Of a stretch of DNA of 64,000 bases, positions 52,508 to 60,627 are shown piece after piece; positions within the stretch are counted from its first letter, which is position 1, and the number at the start of each line of letters is the position of its first letter. Location of the stretch: NCBI RefSeq assembly GCF_039542305.1, contig NZ_BAABHW010000001.1, positions 124,001 to 188,000 on the forward strand. The letters run 5' to 3'. A model generated the notes under the pieces. The model had not been told where the DNA came from and made no database searches. It worked only from the letters and a program-made list of their open reading frames with translations. The DNA comes from Roseibacterium beibuensis (GTDB taxonomy: Bacteria > Pseudomonadota > Alphaproteobacteria > Rhodobacterales > Rhodobacteraceae). Position numbers and translations under genes: made by a program.

Positions 52508-52640
52508 GGGGCCGAGGTAAGGCGGTGTCGCAACGCCCTGTCAACCTTGCAGGATGGGCCGTGGCGGGGAAAATCAGGCAGGCAGCGACACCCGCTCACC
52601 GCGCTTCCCATTCACGGGGCGACGCCCTACCGTCGCCGCC

Positions 52641-53855
52641 ATGAGCCAGACCCTCGACAGCCGCACCTCCTGGACCCGCCTTGCCCTCAGCCTCGCCCTG
52701 TCGCTGATCGGCAATGTGGGGATGTGGGCGATCATCGTGATCCTGCCGGCGGTGCAGGCCGAATTCGGGCTGGACCGCGCGGATGCCTCGATCCCCTACA
52801 CCCTGACCATGCTGGGCTTTGCGCTGGGCAATTTCCTGATCGGCGGCTGGGTGGACCGCTGGGGCGTCTCGCGTGCGCTCGCCGTCTCGGCGCTGATGAT
52901 CGCGGGCAGTTTCGGCGCGGCGGCGCTCGCCCCGAACCTGTGGACCCTCAGCGCGGTGCAGGCGGTGATCGGTTTCGCCACGGCGGCCAGCTTTGGCCCG
53001 CTGATCGCCGATGTCAGCCAATGGTTCCTGAAACGGCGCGGCATCGCCGTCGCCATCATCGCCAGCGGCAACTACCTGTCCGGCGCGTTCTGGCCGCTGA
53101 TCCTGGCCGATATCCTGGCCGGACCGGGCTGGCGCGCGGCCTATCTGGTCATCGCGGCCACCGCGCTGGCGGTCATGCTGCCGATGACATGGGCCTTGCG
53201 CAAACCGCTCCCCGAGGAGGCCATGCGCGCCTCGGAGACGGCCGCGGCCCTTCGCGCCCGCACCAGCGGCCTCTCGCCGCGCATGCTGACCTGGGCGCTG
53301 GCGGCGGCGGGGATCGGCTGCTGCGTGGCCATGTCCATGCCGCAGGTCCATATCGTCGCCTATTGCGTCGATCTCGGCTACGGCCCCGCCGTGGGCGCGG
53401 AGATGCTCAGCCTGATGCTTCTGGGCGGGGTCGGCTCGCGGCTGGTGTCGGGCCTTCTCGCGGACAGGCTCGGCGGGGTGCTGACCCTGCTGATCGGATC
53501 GACCCTGCAAATGCTGGCGCTCTTCCTCTACCTGCCGACGACCGGCCTGATGCCGCTCTACATCGTCAGCCTCGTCTTCGGCCTGGCGCAGGGCGGCATC
53601 GTGCCCTCCTACGCGCTGATCGTGCGCGAATACCTCCCCCCGAAAGAGGCCGGCGCTCGGGTCGGCTTCGTCATCATGGCGACGATCCTGGGCATGGCGC
53701 TGGGCGGCTGGATGTCGGGCTGGATCTACGATCTGACCGGCAGCTATCGCTGGGCGTTTCTCAACGGCATCGCTTTCAACGCGCTCAACGTCGCGATCAT
53801 GCTGGGCATCCTGATCCGCTCCCGCCCGCGCAGACCGGCCATGGCCGCCGCCTGA
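52641..53855 (+). CDS. MFS transporter
   Basis: A 404-residue major-facilitator protein with about twelve membrane segments. MFS loop motifs include IGGWVDRWGVSRALAVSAL after helix 2 and LADRLGGVLTLLIG between the halves. An alternative upstream start would only add low-complexity residues. The type resembles monocarboxylate or oxalate/formate-like members, but the substrate cannot be read. Flanking genes give no clue. Confidence 0.92.
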   Translation: MSQTLDSRTSWTRLALSLALSLIGNVGMWAIIVILPAVQAEFGLDRADASIPYTLTMLGFALGNFLIGGWVDRWGVSRALAVSALMIAGSFGAAALAPNLWTLSAVQAVIGFATAASFGPLIADVSQWFLKRRGIAVAIIASGNYLSGAFWPLILADILAGPGWRAAYLVIAATALAVMLPMTWALRKPLPEEAMRASETAAALRARTSGLSPRMLTWALAAAGIGCCVAMSMPQVHIVAYCVDLGYGPAVGAEMLSLMLLGGVGSRLVSGLLADRLGGVLTLLIGSTLQMLALFLYLPTTGLMPLYIVSLVFGLAQGGIVPSYALIVREYLPPKEAGARVGFVIMATILGMALGGWMSGWIYDLTGSYRWAFLNGIAFNALNVAIMLGILIRSRPRRPAMAAA

Positions 53856-53916
53856 CGCCCGTTAAGGTTAACGCGCGCGGCCCTGCCCATCTTTATCCCC
53901 TGAAAATGCCGGGGGC

Positions 53917-53935
53917 TTGGGGGCAGAGCCCCCAA
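53917..53935. terminator. Hairpin between MFS and slyX (Rhodobacteraceae-type intergenic repeat)
   Basis: Arms TTGGGGGC and GCCCCCAA form a perfect 8-bp stem with loop AGA between the convergent MFS and slyX stops. The GGGGGCTTGGGGGCAGAGCC wording is like a repeat seen at many Rhodobacteraceae gene ends, probably acting as a transcription terminator. Confidence 0.6.
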
Positions 53936-53944
53936 ATCGGCCGC

Positions 53945-54148
53945 TCACCAATGCGGCGGCTTCTGGTCGGCCAGCGGCACGGTGCCGCCCTGGTCCAACT
54001 CCCGCTCGGCCTCACGCTCCATCAGCATGCCGACCCGCCGGGACAGCCGGGTGATCTCGGCATCCTGCCGCGCCACCACCTCGGACAACTCGTCGACCAC
54101 GCGGGTCAGATGCGCCAGCGCTTCTTCCAGCTTGTCCGTCTCCGCCAT
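53945..54148 (-). CDS. slyX: SlyX family protein
   Basis: A 67-residue coiled-coil protein. The body LEEALAHLTRVVDELSEVVARQDAEITRLSRRVGML is the SlyX heptad pattern, and the C-terminus ends in the family-like QKPPHW. The cellular role is unknown. The start has AGGAGG seven bases before ATG; longer frames upstream are not plausible. Divergent from hisS. Confidence 0.88.
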   Translation of the reverse strand: MAETDKLEEALAHLTRVVDELSEVVARQDAEITRLSRRVGMLMEREAERELDQGGTVPLADQKPPHW

Positions 54149-54183
54149 CGCCCAACCTCCTGCCGTTGCGCCACCCTTGCGTA

Positions 54184-54220
54184 TGCACGGGGTGTGTACG
54201 GGATGTGTACGCCCTGTGCA
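54184..54220. promoter_or_regulatory. Direct and inverted repeats between slyX and hisS
   Basis: GGTGTGTACG and GATGTGTACG are repeated 11 bp apart, one helix turn, and lie within an imperfect inverted repeat whose arms are TGCACGGGG and CCCTGTGCA. The arrangement suits a regulator bound on one face of DNA in the divergent promoter region. It may be chance. Confidence 0.35.
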
Positions 54221-54335
54221 CGGCGATTTTGCATCGTTTCGCGCACTGTCGCGGCCTGGCCGCCGCACTCGCCTTGCCCATCCGCCGCCCCTCGGATAGA
54301 GGGGGCGCGACCCTGAAAAACCTCCGCGATCCAGC

Positions 54336-55964
54336 ATGGCCAAGCAAAAGAAACAGCCCCGCCCCAAGGCGGAAACGCCCAAGGGCTTCCGCGACTATTT
54401 CGGCGCCGAGGTGACCGAGCGGCAGGAGATGCTGCGCCAGATCGCCGAGGTCTATGACCGCTATGGATTCGACCCGTTGGAGACCAGCGCGGTCGAGACG
54501 GTCGAAGCCCTGGGCAAGTTCCTGCCCGACGTGGACCGCCCCAACGCGGGCGTCTTCGCGTTCCAGGAAGACGGGGGCTCGGATGACGGCACCTGGCTGG
54601 CCCTGCGCTATGACATGACCGCGCCCTTGGCCCGCGTCGCGGCGCAGTTCCGCAACGACCTGCCGAACCCCTATCGCCGCTACACGATGGGCCCCGTCTG
54701 GCGCAATGAAAAGCCAGGGCCGGGCCGGTTTCGGCAGTTTTATCAATGCGATGCGGATACGGTCGGCGCGGCCAGCGTGGCCGCGGATGCCGAGATCTGC
54801 GCCATGCTCGCCGACACGCTCGAGGCCGTCGGCATCCCGCGCGGCGACTACATCGTGCGCGTCAATAACCGCAAGGTTCTGAACGGTGTGCTCGAGGTCG
54901 CGGGCCTGTCCGGTGATGACAAGGAGCACGAGCGCGGCATCGTCCTGCGCGCCATCGACAAGCTCGACAAGTTCGGCCCAGACGGCGTGCGGTTGTTGCT
55001 GGGTGAAGGCCGGATGGACGAGTCGGGCGACTTCACCAAGGGCGCAGGGCTGAGAGCTGAACAAGTCGAAGCGATCTTCCAATTTCTTAATGCTCGCGCC
55101 ACTGCGAGCGACGATATCGCGGGGCGCTTTAAAGCAATTGCGGAAGACGATGATCGGGTGAACGTGGTTTCTTCTGTCGGCCAAGTATTAGATTTTGAAC
55201 GCGAAAATGGCGATGACGGTTTCGGCACGTCTTCCTTGGTCAGCGCGGTGACCTTACGCAACTTAGAATTGGCAGTAGCTGGTTCCGTAGAGGGCACTGA
55301 AGGCGTCAACGAGCTTCGGCAAATCGCCGATCTTCTCGCCGCCCAAGGCTATGGCCCTGACCGCATCGTCATCGACCCCTCCGTCGTGCGCGGCCTCGGC
55401 TACTATACCGGCCCGGTCTACGAGGCCGAGTTGACCTTTGAAATCACCGACGAAAAAGGCCGCCCGCGCCAGTTCGGCAGCGTGGCGGGCGGCGGGCGTT
55501 ATGACGACCTCGTCAAACGCTTCACGGGGCAGGAGGTGCCGGCAACCGGCGTCTCCATCGGGGTCGACCGTCTGCTGGCCGCGCTGCGCGCCAAGGGCCG
55601 CATCCACGGCACCCGGCAGGGGCCGGTCATCGTGACCGTGATGGATCGCGACCGCATGGCCGACTACCAGGCGATGGCCAGCGACTTGCGCGCGGCGGGC
55701 ATCCGGGCCGAGGTCTATCTGGGCAACCCCAAGAATTTCGGCAACCAGTTGAAATACGCCGACAAACGCGAAAGCCCCGTCGCCGTGATCCAGGGCTCGG
55801 ACGAGAAGGACCGCGGCGTGGTGCAGCTCAAGGACCTGATCCTCGGCGCGAAGCTGGCGCAGGACGCCACGCTGGAGGAATGGAAAAGCCAGCCCGCCCA
55901 GACCGAGGTTTCCCGCGCCGATCTTGTGCAAGAAGTCCGCGCCATGATGGAGCGTCACGGGTGA
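54336..55964 (+). CDS. hisS: Histidine--tRNA ligase
   Basis: A 542-residue class II synthetase charging tRNA-His. Motif 2 lies in YRRYTMGPVWRNEKPGPGRFRQFYQCDAD, the histidine-specific motifs in VIDPSVVRGLGYYTGPVYE and GSVAGGGRYDDLV, motif 3 in GVSIGVDRLLAAL, and an anticodon-binding domain at the C-terminus. The protein exceeds the usual 420-500 residues. Residues about 238-330 have clearly lower GC and carry three TTA leucine codons (285, 307, 310), which suggests an inserted or recombined segment between motif 2 and the histidine motif. It overlaps hisZ. Confidence 0.96.
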   Translation: MAKQKKQPRPKAETPKGFRDYFGAEVTERQEMLRQIAEVYDRYGFDPLETSAVETVEALGKFLPDVDRPNAGVFAFQEDGGSDDGTWLALRYDMTAPLARVAAQFRNDLPNPYRRYTMGPVWRNEKPGPGRFRQFYQCDADTVGAASVAADAEICAMLADTLEAVGIPRGDYIVRVNNRKVLNGVLEVAGLSGDDKEHERGIVLRAIDKLDKFGPDGVRLLLGEGRMDESGDFTKGAGLRAEQVEAIFQFLNARATASDDIAGRFKAIAEDDDRVNVVSSVGQVLDFERENGDDGFGTSSLVSAVTLRNLELAVAGSVEGTEGVNELRQIADLLAAQGYGPDRIVIDPSVVRGLGYYTGPVYEAELTFEITDEKGRPRQFGSVAGGGRYDDLVKRFTGQEVPATGVSIGVDRLLAALRAKGRIHGTRQGPVIVTVMDRDRMADYQAMASDLRAAGIRAEVYLGNPKNFGNQLKYADKRESPVAVIQGSDEKDRGVVQLKDLILGAKLAQDATLEEWKSQPAQTEVSRADLVQEVRAMMERHG

Positions 55965-57073
55965 GGGACAAGGCCGCCATTCGCGCCGAGGCCGAGGCGC
56001 TGGCCTCGGTCTTTTCCGAGGCGGGCGCGGTGCCCGTCGAGGCGCCGCTGATGCTGTCGGCGGACACGCTTCTCGACCTCTATGGCGAGGATATCCGCGC
56101 GCGCGCCTACACCACCGACGACCCCGACCGGGGCGAGATGATGCTGCGCCCGGATTTCACCGTTCCGGTGGTGCAAAGCCACATGGAAAACGGGGCCGAG
56201 CCCGCGCGCTACACCTACCTGGGCGAGGTGTTTCGCAAGCAGCCCGCCGGGTCGGGCCGCCCCACGGAATACCTGCAATTGGGGTACGAGTTGTTCGACC
56301 GGACGGACCCGGCACGCGCCGATGCCGAGGTCTTCGCCCTGTTCTCCAAGGCGCTCGACGGCCTTGGCCTGCGCGCCGTGACCGGGGATATCGGCATCCT
56401 GCTGGCCGCGATCGAAACGCTTTCCACCACCGAACCGCGCAAGGCCGCGTTGCGCCGTCATGTCTGGCGCCCGCGCCGGTTCCGCGCGCTGCTCGACCGG
56501 TACACCGGTCGGGCCGATCCGCCCGCCGGGCGCGCGGCGCTGCTGAAGGCCGTGCGCAAGCACGGTGTCGAGGCGGTAATCGCCGGGGCCGGCCCCGCCG
56601 TCGGGCTGCGCGGGACGCCGGAAATCGCCGAACGGGTCGAACGCCTGCTCGCCGATGCTGACACGCCCCCCATCGGCACCGCCGAGGCCGAGGTCCTGTC
56701 CGAGATCCTCAGCCTGCGCGCGCCGCTTCCGCAGGCCTGCGACCGTTTGTGGGACATGACCGTGGACCTGCCCGGCCTTACCCAGGCCGTCGAACGCTTC
56801 GCCGCGCGGAACGAGGCGCTGGCAGGCGCGGGGCTGGACCCGGCCAGCCTGCCGTTCGAGGCCAGCTACGGGCGCACCACGATGGAATATTACGACGGCT
56901 TCGTCTTTGGCTTCCTCGCCGATGGCCGTCCCGATCTGCCCCCCGTCGCCACGGGTGGGCGCTACGATGCGCTGACCGCGATCCTGGGCGATGGCCGCGC
57001 GATCCCGGCGGTGGGCGGCGTGATCCGCCCCGAACTGGTGCACCAGTTGAAAACCGGGGAGGGCGCGGCATGA
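55961..57073 (+). CDS. hisZ: ATP phosphoribosyltransferase regulatory subunit
   Basis: A 370-residue HisRS-like paralogue that lacks aminoacylation and instead forms a complex with short HisG to start histidine synthesis. It keeps class II core parts: MLRPDFTVPVVQSHM, RYTYLGEVFRKQPAGSGRPTEYLQLGYELF and YYDGFVFGFLADG. The GTG at 55961 overlaps the hisS stop (GTGA); an upstream start would run deep into hisS. Its presence implies the short HisG that follows. Confidence 0.94.
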   Translation: MRDKAAIRAEAEALASVFSEAGAVPVEAPLMLSADTLLDLYGEDIRARAYTTDDPDRGEMMLRPDFTVPVVQSHMENGAEPARYTYLGEVFRKQPAGSGRPTEYLQLGYELFDRTDPARADAEVFALFSKALDGLGLRAVTGDIGILLAAIETLSTTEPRKAALRRHVWRPRRFRALLDRYTGRADPPAGRAALLKAVRKHGVEAVIAGAGPAVGLRGTPEIAERVERLLADADTPPIGTAEAEVLSEILSLRAPLPQACDRLWDMTVDLPGLTQAVERFAARNEALAGAGLDPASLPFEASYGRTTMEYYDGFVFGFLADGRPDLPPVATGGRYDALTAILGDGRAIPAVGGVIRPELVHQLKTGEGAA

Positions 57074-57762
57074 GCATCCGGCTGGGTGTCCCCTCGAAGG
57101 GGCGGCTGATGGACAAGACCTTTGCCTGGTTCGCCGAGCGCGGGATCGAGATGCGCCGCACCGGGTCCGAGCGCGAATACGCCGCCGAGGTCGCGGGCGC
57201 GGATATCGACCTGCGGCTTCTGTCGGCGGGCGAGATTCCGCGCGAACTGGCCTCGGGGCGCATCCATCTGGGCGTGACCGGCAGCGACCTCGTGCAGGAA
57301 CGCATCCCGGCCTGGGAGCAGGCGGTCGAAGTCGTTGCGGAAATGGGCTTCGGCCATGCCGACCTGATCGTGGCGGTGCCGACCTGCTGGGTCGATGTCT
57401 CGACCCTCGACGATCTGGATGCGGTCGCGGCGCAGTTCCGCCAGCGGCACGGGTATCGTCTGCGCATCGCCACCAAGTATCACCGGCTGGTCCGCGATTT
57501 CCTGCGCGAAGCGGGCGTGGCCGATTACCGGCTGGTCGACAGCCAGGGCGCGACCGAGGGCACGGTGGCCCATGGAACGGCCGAGGCGATCGCCGACATC
57601 ACCTCGACCGGAGAGACCTTGCGCGCCAACAACCTGAAAATTCTCGAAGATGGGCTGATCCACCGCTCCGAAGCGACCCTGTTCCGGGCGCGCGGGGCAG
57701 AGTGGAAAGCCCACGAGCGGCAGGCCCTGTCGGAGTTTTTTTCGCGGCTCGGCCTTGACTAA
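57070..57762 (+). CDS. hisG: ATP phosphoribosyltransferase, short form
   Basis: Catalyses the first step of histidine synthesis, joining ATP and PRPP. At 230 aa it is the short HisG that lacks the regulatory C-terminal domain and needs HisZ. It shows MSIRLGVPSKGRLMDKT at the start, IHLGVTGSDLVQE, RIATKYHRLVRDFL and the PRPP-binding ATEGTVAHGTAEAIADITSTG. The ATG overlaps the hisZ stop by 4 nt, so hisS-hisZ-hisG are probably one transcript. Confidence 0.96.
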   Translation: MSIRLGVPSKGRLMDKTFAWFAERGIEMRRTGSEREYAAEVAGADIDLRLLSAGEIPRELASGRIHLGVTGSDLVQERIPAWEQAVEVVAEMGFGHADLIVAVPTCWVDVSTLDDLDAVAAQFRQRHGYRLRIATKYHRLVRDFLREAGVADYRLVDSQGATEGTVAHGTAEAIADITSTGETLRANNLKILEDGLIHRSEATLFRARGAEWKAHERQALSEFFSRLGLD

Positions 57763-57801
57763 GGATGTAGACGGATCATTTCTTGCCGTTTTTCGTGTAT
57801 T

Positions 57802-57818
57802 AAATATGCCACATATTT
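57802..57818 (+). promoter_or_regulatory. AT-rich dyad upstream of the porin-like gene
   Basis: AAATATG-CCA-CATATTT is a perfect 7-bp inverted repeat, about 114 bp before the porin start, in the most AT-rich part of the 169-bp gap after hisG. This is typical of a regulator site. No nearby regulator gene; hisG terminator function is unlikely because of the weak A/T pairing. Confidence 0.5.
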
Positions 57819-57931
57819 TGGCAGGTGGATTCCCCTACCTAAACCTCGCACGGTTTGTGCGGTAGATTTTGCGCGCTACCACGAGGTGGCCGCCGTGCAA
57901 TTCGCCGGCGCAGCCTGAAGGGATTTGTAAA

Positions 57932-58900
57932 ATGAAACGTCTGCTCCTCGCGGGCGCTGCGGTGGTTTTTATGCCCGCAGTCGCGACCGCTCAATCCGCA
58001 GTCACTTTTGACGGTACCGTGTCGCTCGGGTTCTCGATGTCGAATGTCGATCTCGACCCTATCGGCGACTTCGACCTCTCCGGCATGACGCTCGAGCTCG
58101 ACACCGATATCGGCCTGACCGACGCCTTCTCCGTGGGCCTCGACTTCGGCCTTTCGGCGAATACCGTCGACGTGGCCGGCACGGATATCGACATTGACCT
58201 GATGAGCCTCGCGATCGAACCGGTGTACCAGTTCGGCAACGGCGCCTATGCCGGTGTCTACTACCGAATGGGCGATCTGGATCTTTCCATCGGTGATATT
58301 TTTGGCCCGATCAACATCGGCGTGGATACCGAAAGCTACGGTCTTTTCGGTGGCTACGAAGACGGCCCGATTTGGGTCGAAGCCTTCATCGGCACGTCGG
58401 ACGGCGAGCCGGAAATCCCTGGCGGGGGCATCGACATCATGGATTACGGCATCGCCGCGTCCTATGACATCAACCCCGACTTCGACGTGTTCGGCTCGAT
58501 CCTGCGGACCGATATCGACGCGGGCGGTGCCGACCTTGCCCTGACCGCCTATTCGATCGGCGCGGATTACGGGTTCGGCAACGGCCTAGCCGTCTACGGA
58601 TCGGTTGGCCTGCTGGATATTGATCTGGGTCCTCTGGGTGACTTCGACGCGACCGGCATGACGCTTGGCATGTCTTACGACCTGTCCGGCATGGGTTCGG
58701 TTCCCGTGGTGCTGAACGCGGAATACTCGCGCACGACGGTGGATCTGGGCGGCCTCGGCATCGACCCCGAGATCGACCGCTTCGCGCTCGGCGTCACGAT
58801 CCCGCTGGGTGGTGGCTCCTCGCAGCCGCTCAATACCAACACGGGTACGGCCCGCGGCGACTATCGCTCGGCTATTGCGGCGCTGGTCCAGTCCTTCTGA
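57932..58900 (+). CDS. Porin-like outer-membrane beta-barrel protein
   Basis: A 322-residue secreted protein with a signal peptide of about 21 residues (ending AVATAQS). The mature part has alternating hydrophobic strands rich in Gly, Asp and aromatic residues (FDGTVSLGFSMSNVDL, GVYYRMGDLDLSIG, LTAYSIGADYGFGNGLAVYGSV) and ends in Phe (ALVQSF), a common outer-membrane insertion signal. It is unusually acidic, so it may favour cations. It is not clearly a member of the usual Rhodobacter porin group. Confidence 0.8.
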   Translation: MKRLLLAGAAVVFMPAVATAQSAVTFDGTVSLGFSMSNVDLDPIGDFDLSGMTLELDTDIGLTDAFSVGLDFGLSANTVDVAGTDIDIDLMSLAIEPVYQFGNGAYAGVYYRMGDLDLSIGDIFGPINIGVDTESYGLFGGYEDGPIWVEAFIGTSDGEPEIPGGGIDIMDYGIAASYDINPDFDVFGSILRTDIDAGGADLALTAYSIGADYGFGNGLAVYGSVGLLDIDLGPLGDFDATGMTLGMSYDLSGMGSVPVVLNAEYSRTTVDLGGLGIDPEIDRFALGVTIPLGGGSSQPLNTNTGTARGDYRSAIAALVQSF

Positions 58901-58930
58901 TCTGACCGCGCAAGCGCAACGCAATCACGT

Positions 58931-58952
58931 GGCCGGCCTCTCGGGGCCGGTC
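58931..58952. terminator. Hairpin between convergent porin and DUF1489 genes
   Basis: GGCCGGCC pairs with GGCCGGTC around a 6-base loop (one G-T pair), with CATT after it. It lies between convergent stops and may end both transcripts. Confidence 0.55.
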
Positions 58953-58960
58953 ATTCCCGT

Positions 58961-59386
58961 TCAGAGGACACCGATCTCGGCCAGGGCGTTTTCCAATTCG
59001 GGCGGCAGGGCCTCTTCCTGATCGCGGCCCGGGGGCAGGTCGCGCGGCGCATCTTCGGGGCGCAGGTAGCGCCAGCCCTGGAACGGGCGTTTCGGGGTCG
59101 AGGCCACGCGAACCGTCGCCGGGTCCAGAACGATGCCGCAGCGCGAGATTCCGTCGCCACGATCCACCGGGTCGAGCCGCAGGATCGGTTGGCGGCACAG
59201 GATCAGCCCCTTGAACACCCAATAGAGCGACCCGCCGTCCAGAACCTCCTCGGCGCGCTTGGGCCACATGCGCGTGACATGGCGCGGCAGCCCGTCCGGT
59301 CCCTTGGCGCGGGCGGTGGCCTGCCATGCGGTCAAATCCTCGACGCGCTCGGCGCCAACGCAGAGTTTCACAAGATGAACGGTCAC
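58961..59386 (-). CDS. DUF1489 family protein
   Basis: A 141-residue protein seen mainly in alphaproteobacteria. Family marks: VHLVKLCVGAERVEDLTAWQ, PRHVTRMWPKRAEEVLDGGSLYWVFKG, CRQPILRLDPVDRGDGISRCGIVLDP and PKRPFQGWRYLRPEDAP. The conserved basic and aromatic residues suggest nucleic-acid binding, but the role is unknown. The GTG start has AGGAGG upstream. Confidence 0.9.
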   Translation of the reverse strand: MTVHLVKLCVGAERVEDLTAWQATARAKGPDGLPRHVTRMWPKRAEEVLDGGSLYWVFKGLILCRQPILRLDPVDRGDGISRCGIVLDPATVRVASTPKRPFQGWRYLRPEDAPRDLPPGRDQEEALPPELENALAEIGVL

Positions 59387-59546
59387 GGCAGCCTCCTGAC
59401 CCAATACCTAGCGCGCCCGCAGCGACGGGAAAAGGGGCGGGGCGGTCCTGGGCGCGACAATCCGGTGTGTTGCCGCCGCGACCCGGCTGGTGTCCGGTAA
59501 GCACGGGAAAAGGGGAAGGTGCCGGGCCGGGTGGGGCGGCCAAGAC

Positions 59547-60548
59547 ATGTCACTTTGCGTTTCGCGCATCCGGCTGCGATTGGCTTGCCTTCTTTTGCTG
59601 GCCGTCGCGGGCTGCGGTCTGGTCACGCCGGGGACCACGCCCGAGGACGCACCGCGCCTCCTGTCGCCGTTCCGCGAAACGGCCCTTGTCGTCAGCGCGG
59701 CGCGCAGCAGTCTTGCCCCACCCGGCCCCGCGCAGAGGCCTGCCGCGGTCGAGGTTTCGCCGATGGCATGGCGCGACGGCACGGTCACATGGCTCGGCCA
59801 TGCGAGCCTTCTGGTGCGGCAAGCCGGGCAGTCCATCCTGATCGACCCGGTTCTGGACACGTCCGACGAGGGCTGGATCGCGCTGCTGCGGCGGGTCGGT
59901 GCCCCGGCGGATCTGTCGGGCCTGGATCGGCTGGATGCAGTGCTGATCACCCACGATCACCGCGACCATTTCGACATCTCTAGTTTGGCGATGCTGGCCG
60001 CCCGCTTTCCCGAGGCGCGGCTGATCCTGCCGCGCGATGCCGCCCTGCGCGCGGCGCTGCCCTTCGCGTCGGTCGCGCGGGTCGATCCGTGGCAGGACCT
60101 GCGCATCGGCGCCCTGCACGTCACCGCCCTGCCTGTCGTTCACCACGGAAGCTCGCCCGTCTTCGCGGGTGTGGGGCCGCGGTCCCTCGCGCTTGGCTAC
60201 GCCTTGCGCGGGGGTGGGCGCGCGGTGCTTGCGGCGGGGGACACGGGGCTTGGCCCGGTCTTCAACGAGATCGGGGCACGACTGGGCCCCTTCGACCTTG
60301 CCATGGTGCCCATCGCCTCGGGGGATCCGGCCTCGGTCTTCGGGCACATGCATGCCAGCCCCGAGGATGCCGTCACCATCGCCACCCGGCTGCGCGCGCG
60401 CCGGGCGATGCCGATCCATTGGGGCATGTTCCCGGTGATCCGGGTGTCGCACGGCCCGGTCGTCGACCGTTTCGTCACCGCGGCGCAGGCGGCTGACATG
60501 CCGACGATCGTGCTGCCCGTCGGGGGAACTGTTCCGATCCGCCCCTAA
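59547..60548 (+). CDS. MBL-fold metallo-hydrolase, lipoprotein
   Basis: A 333-residue metallo-beta-lactamase-fold protein. The signal peptide ends in a lipobox (LLAVAGC), so it is probably anchored in the envelope. TWLGHASLLVRQAGQSILIDPVLD opens the domain; ITHDHRDHFD carries the HxHxDH metal motif near residue 136; later His ligands are in VVHHGS, AAGDTG and PIHWGMFP. The arrangement is like NAPE-PLD and UlaG-type hydrolases. The substrate is unknown. The start was chosen to begin with the lipoprotein signal. Confidence 0.88.
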   Translation: MSLCVSRIRLRLACLLLLAVAGCGLVTPGTTPEDAPRLLSPFRETALVVSAARSSLAPPGPAQRPAAVEVSPMAWRDGTVTWLGHASLLVRQAGQSILIDPVLDTSDEGWIALLRRVGAPADLSGLDRLDAVLITHDHRDHFDISSLAMLAARFPEARLILPRDAALRAALPFASVARVDPWQDLRIGALHVTALPVVHHGSSPVFAGVGPRSLALGYALRGGGRAVLAAGDTGLGPVFNEIGARLGPFDLAMVPIASGDPASVFGHMHASPEDAVTIATRLRARRAMPIHWGMFPVIRVSHGPVVDRFVTAAQAADMPTIVLPVGGTVPIRP

Positions 60549-60627
60549 GATCCGCGCCGGTCGTTGACCGGTAGGGGCAGTGCATCTATCTTGCGGTGCC
60601 CGACCCCCGATGCATCAGGATGTTGTC

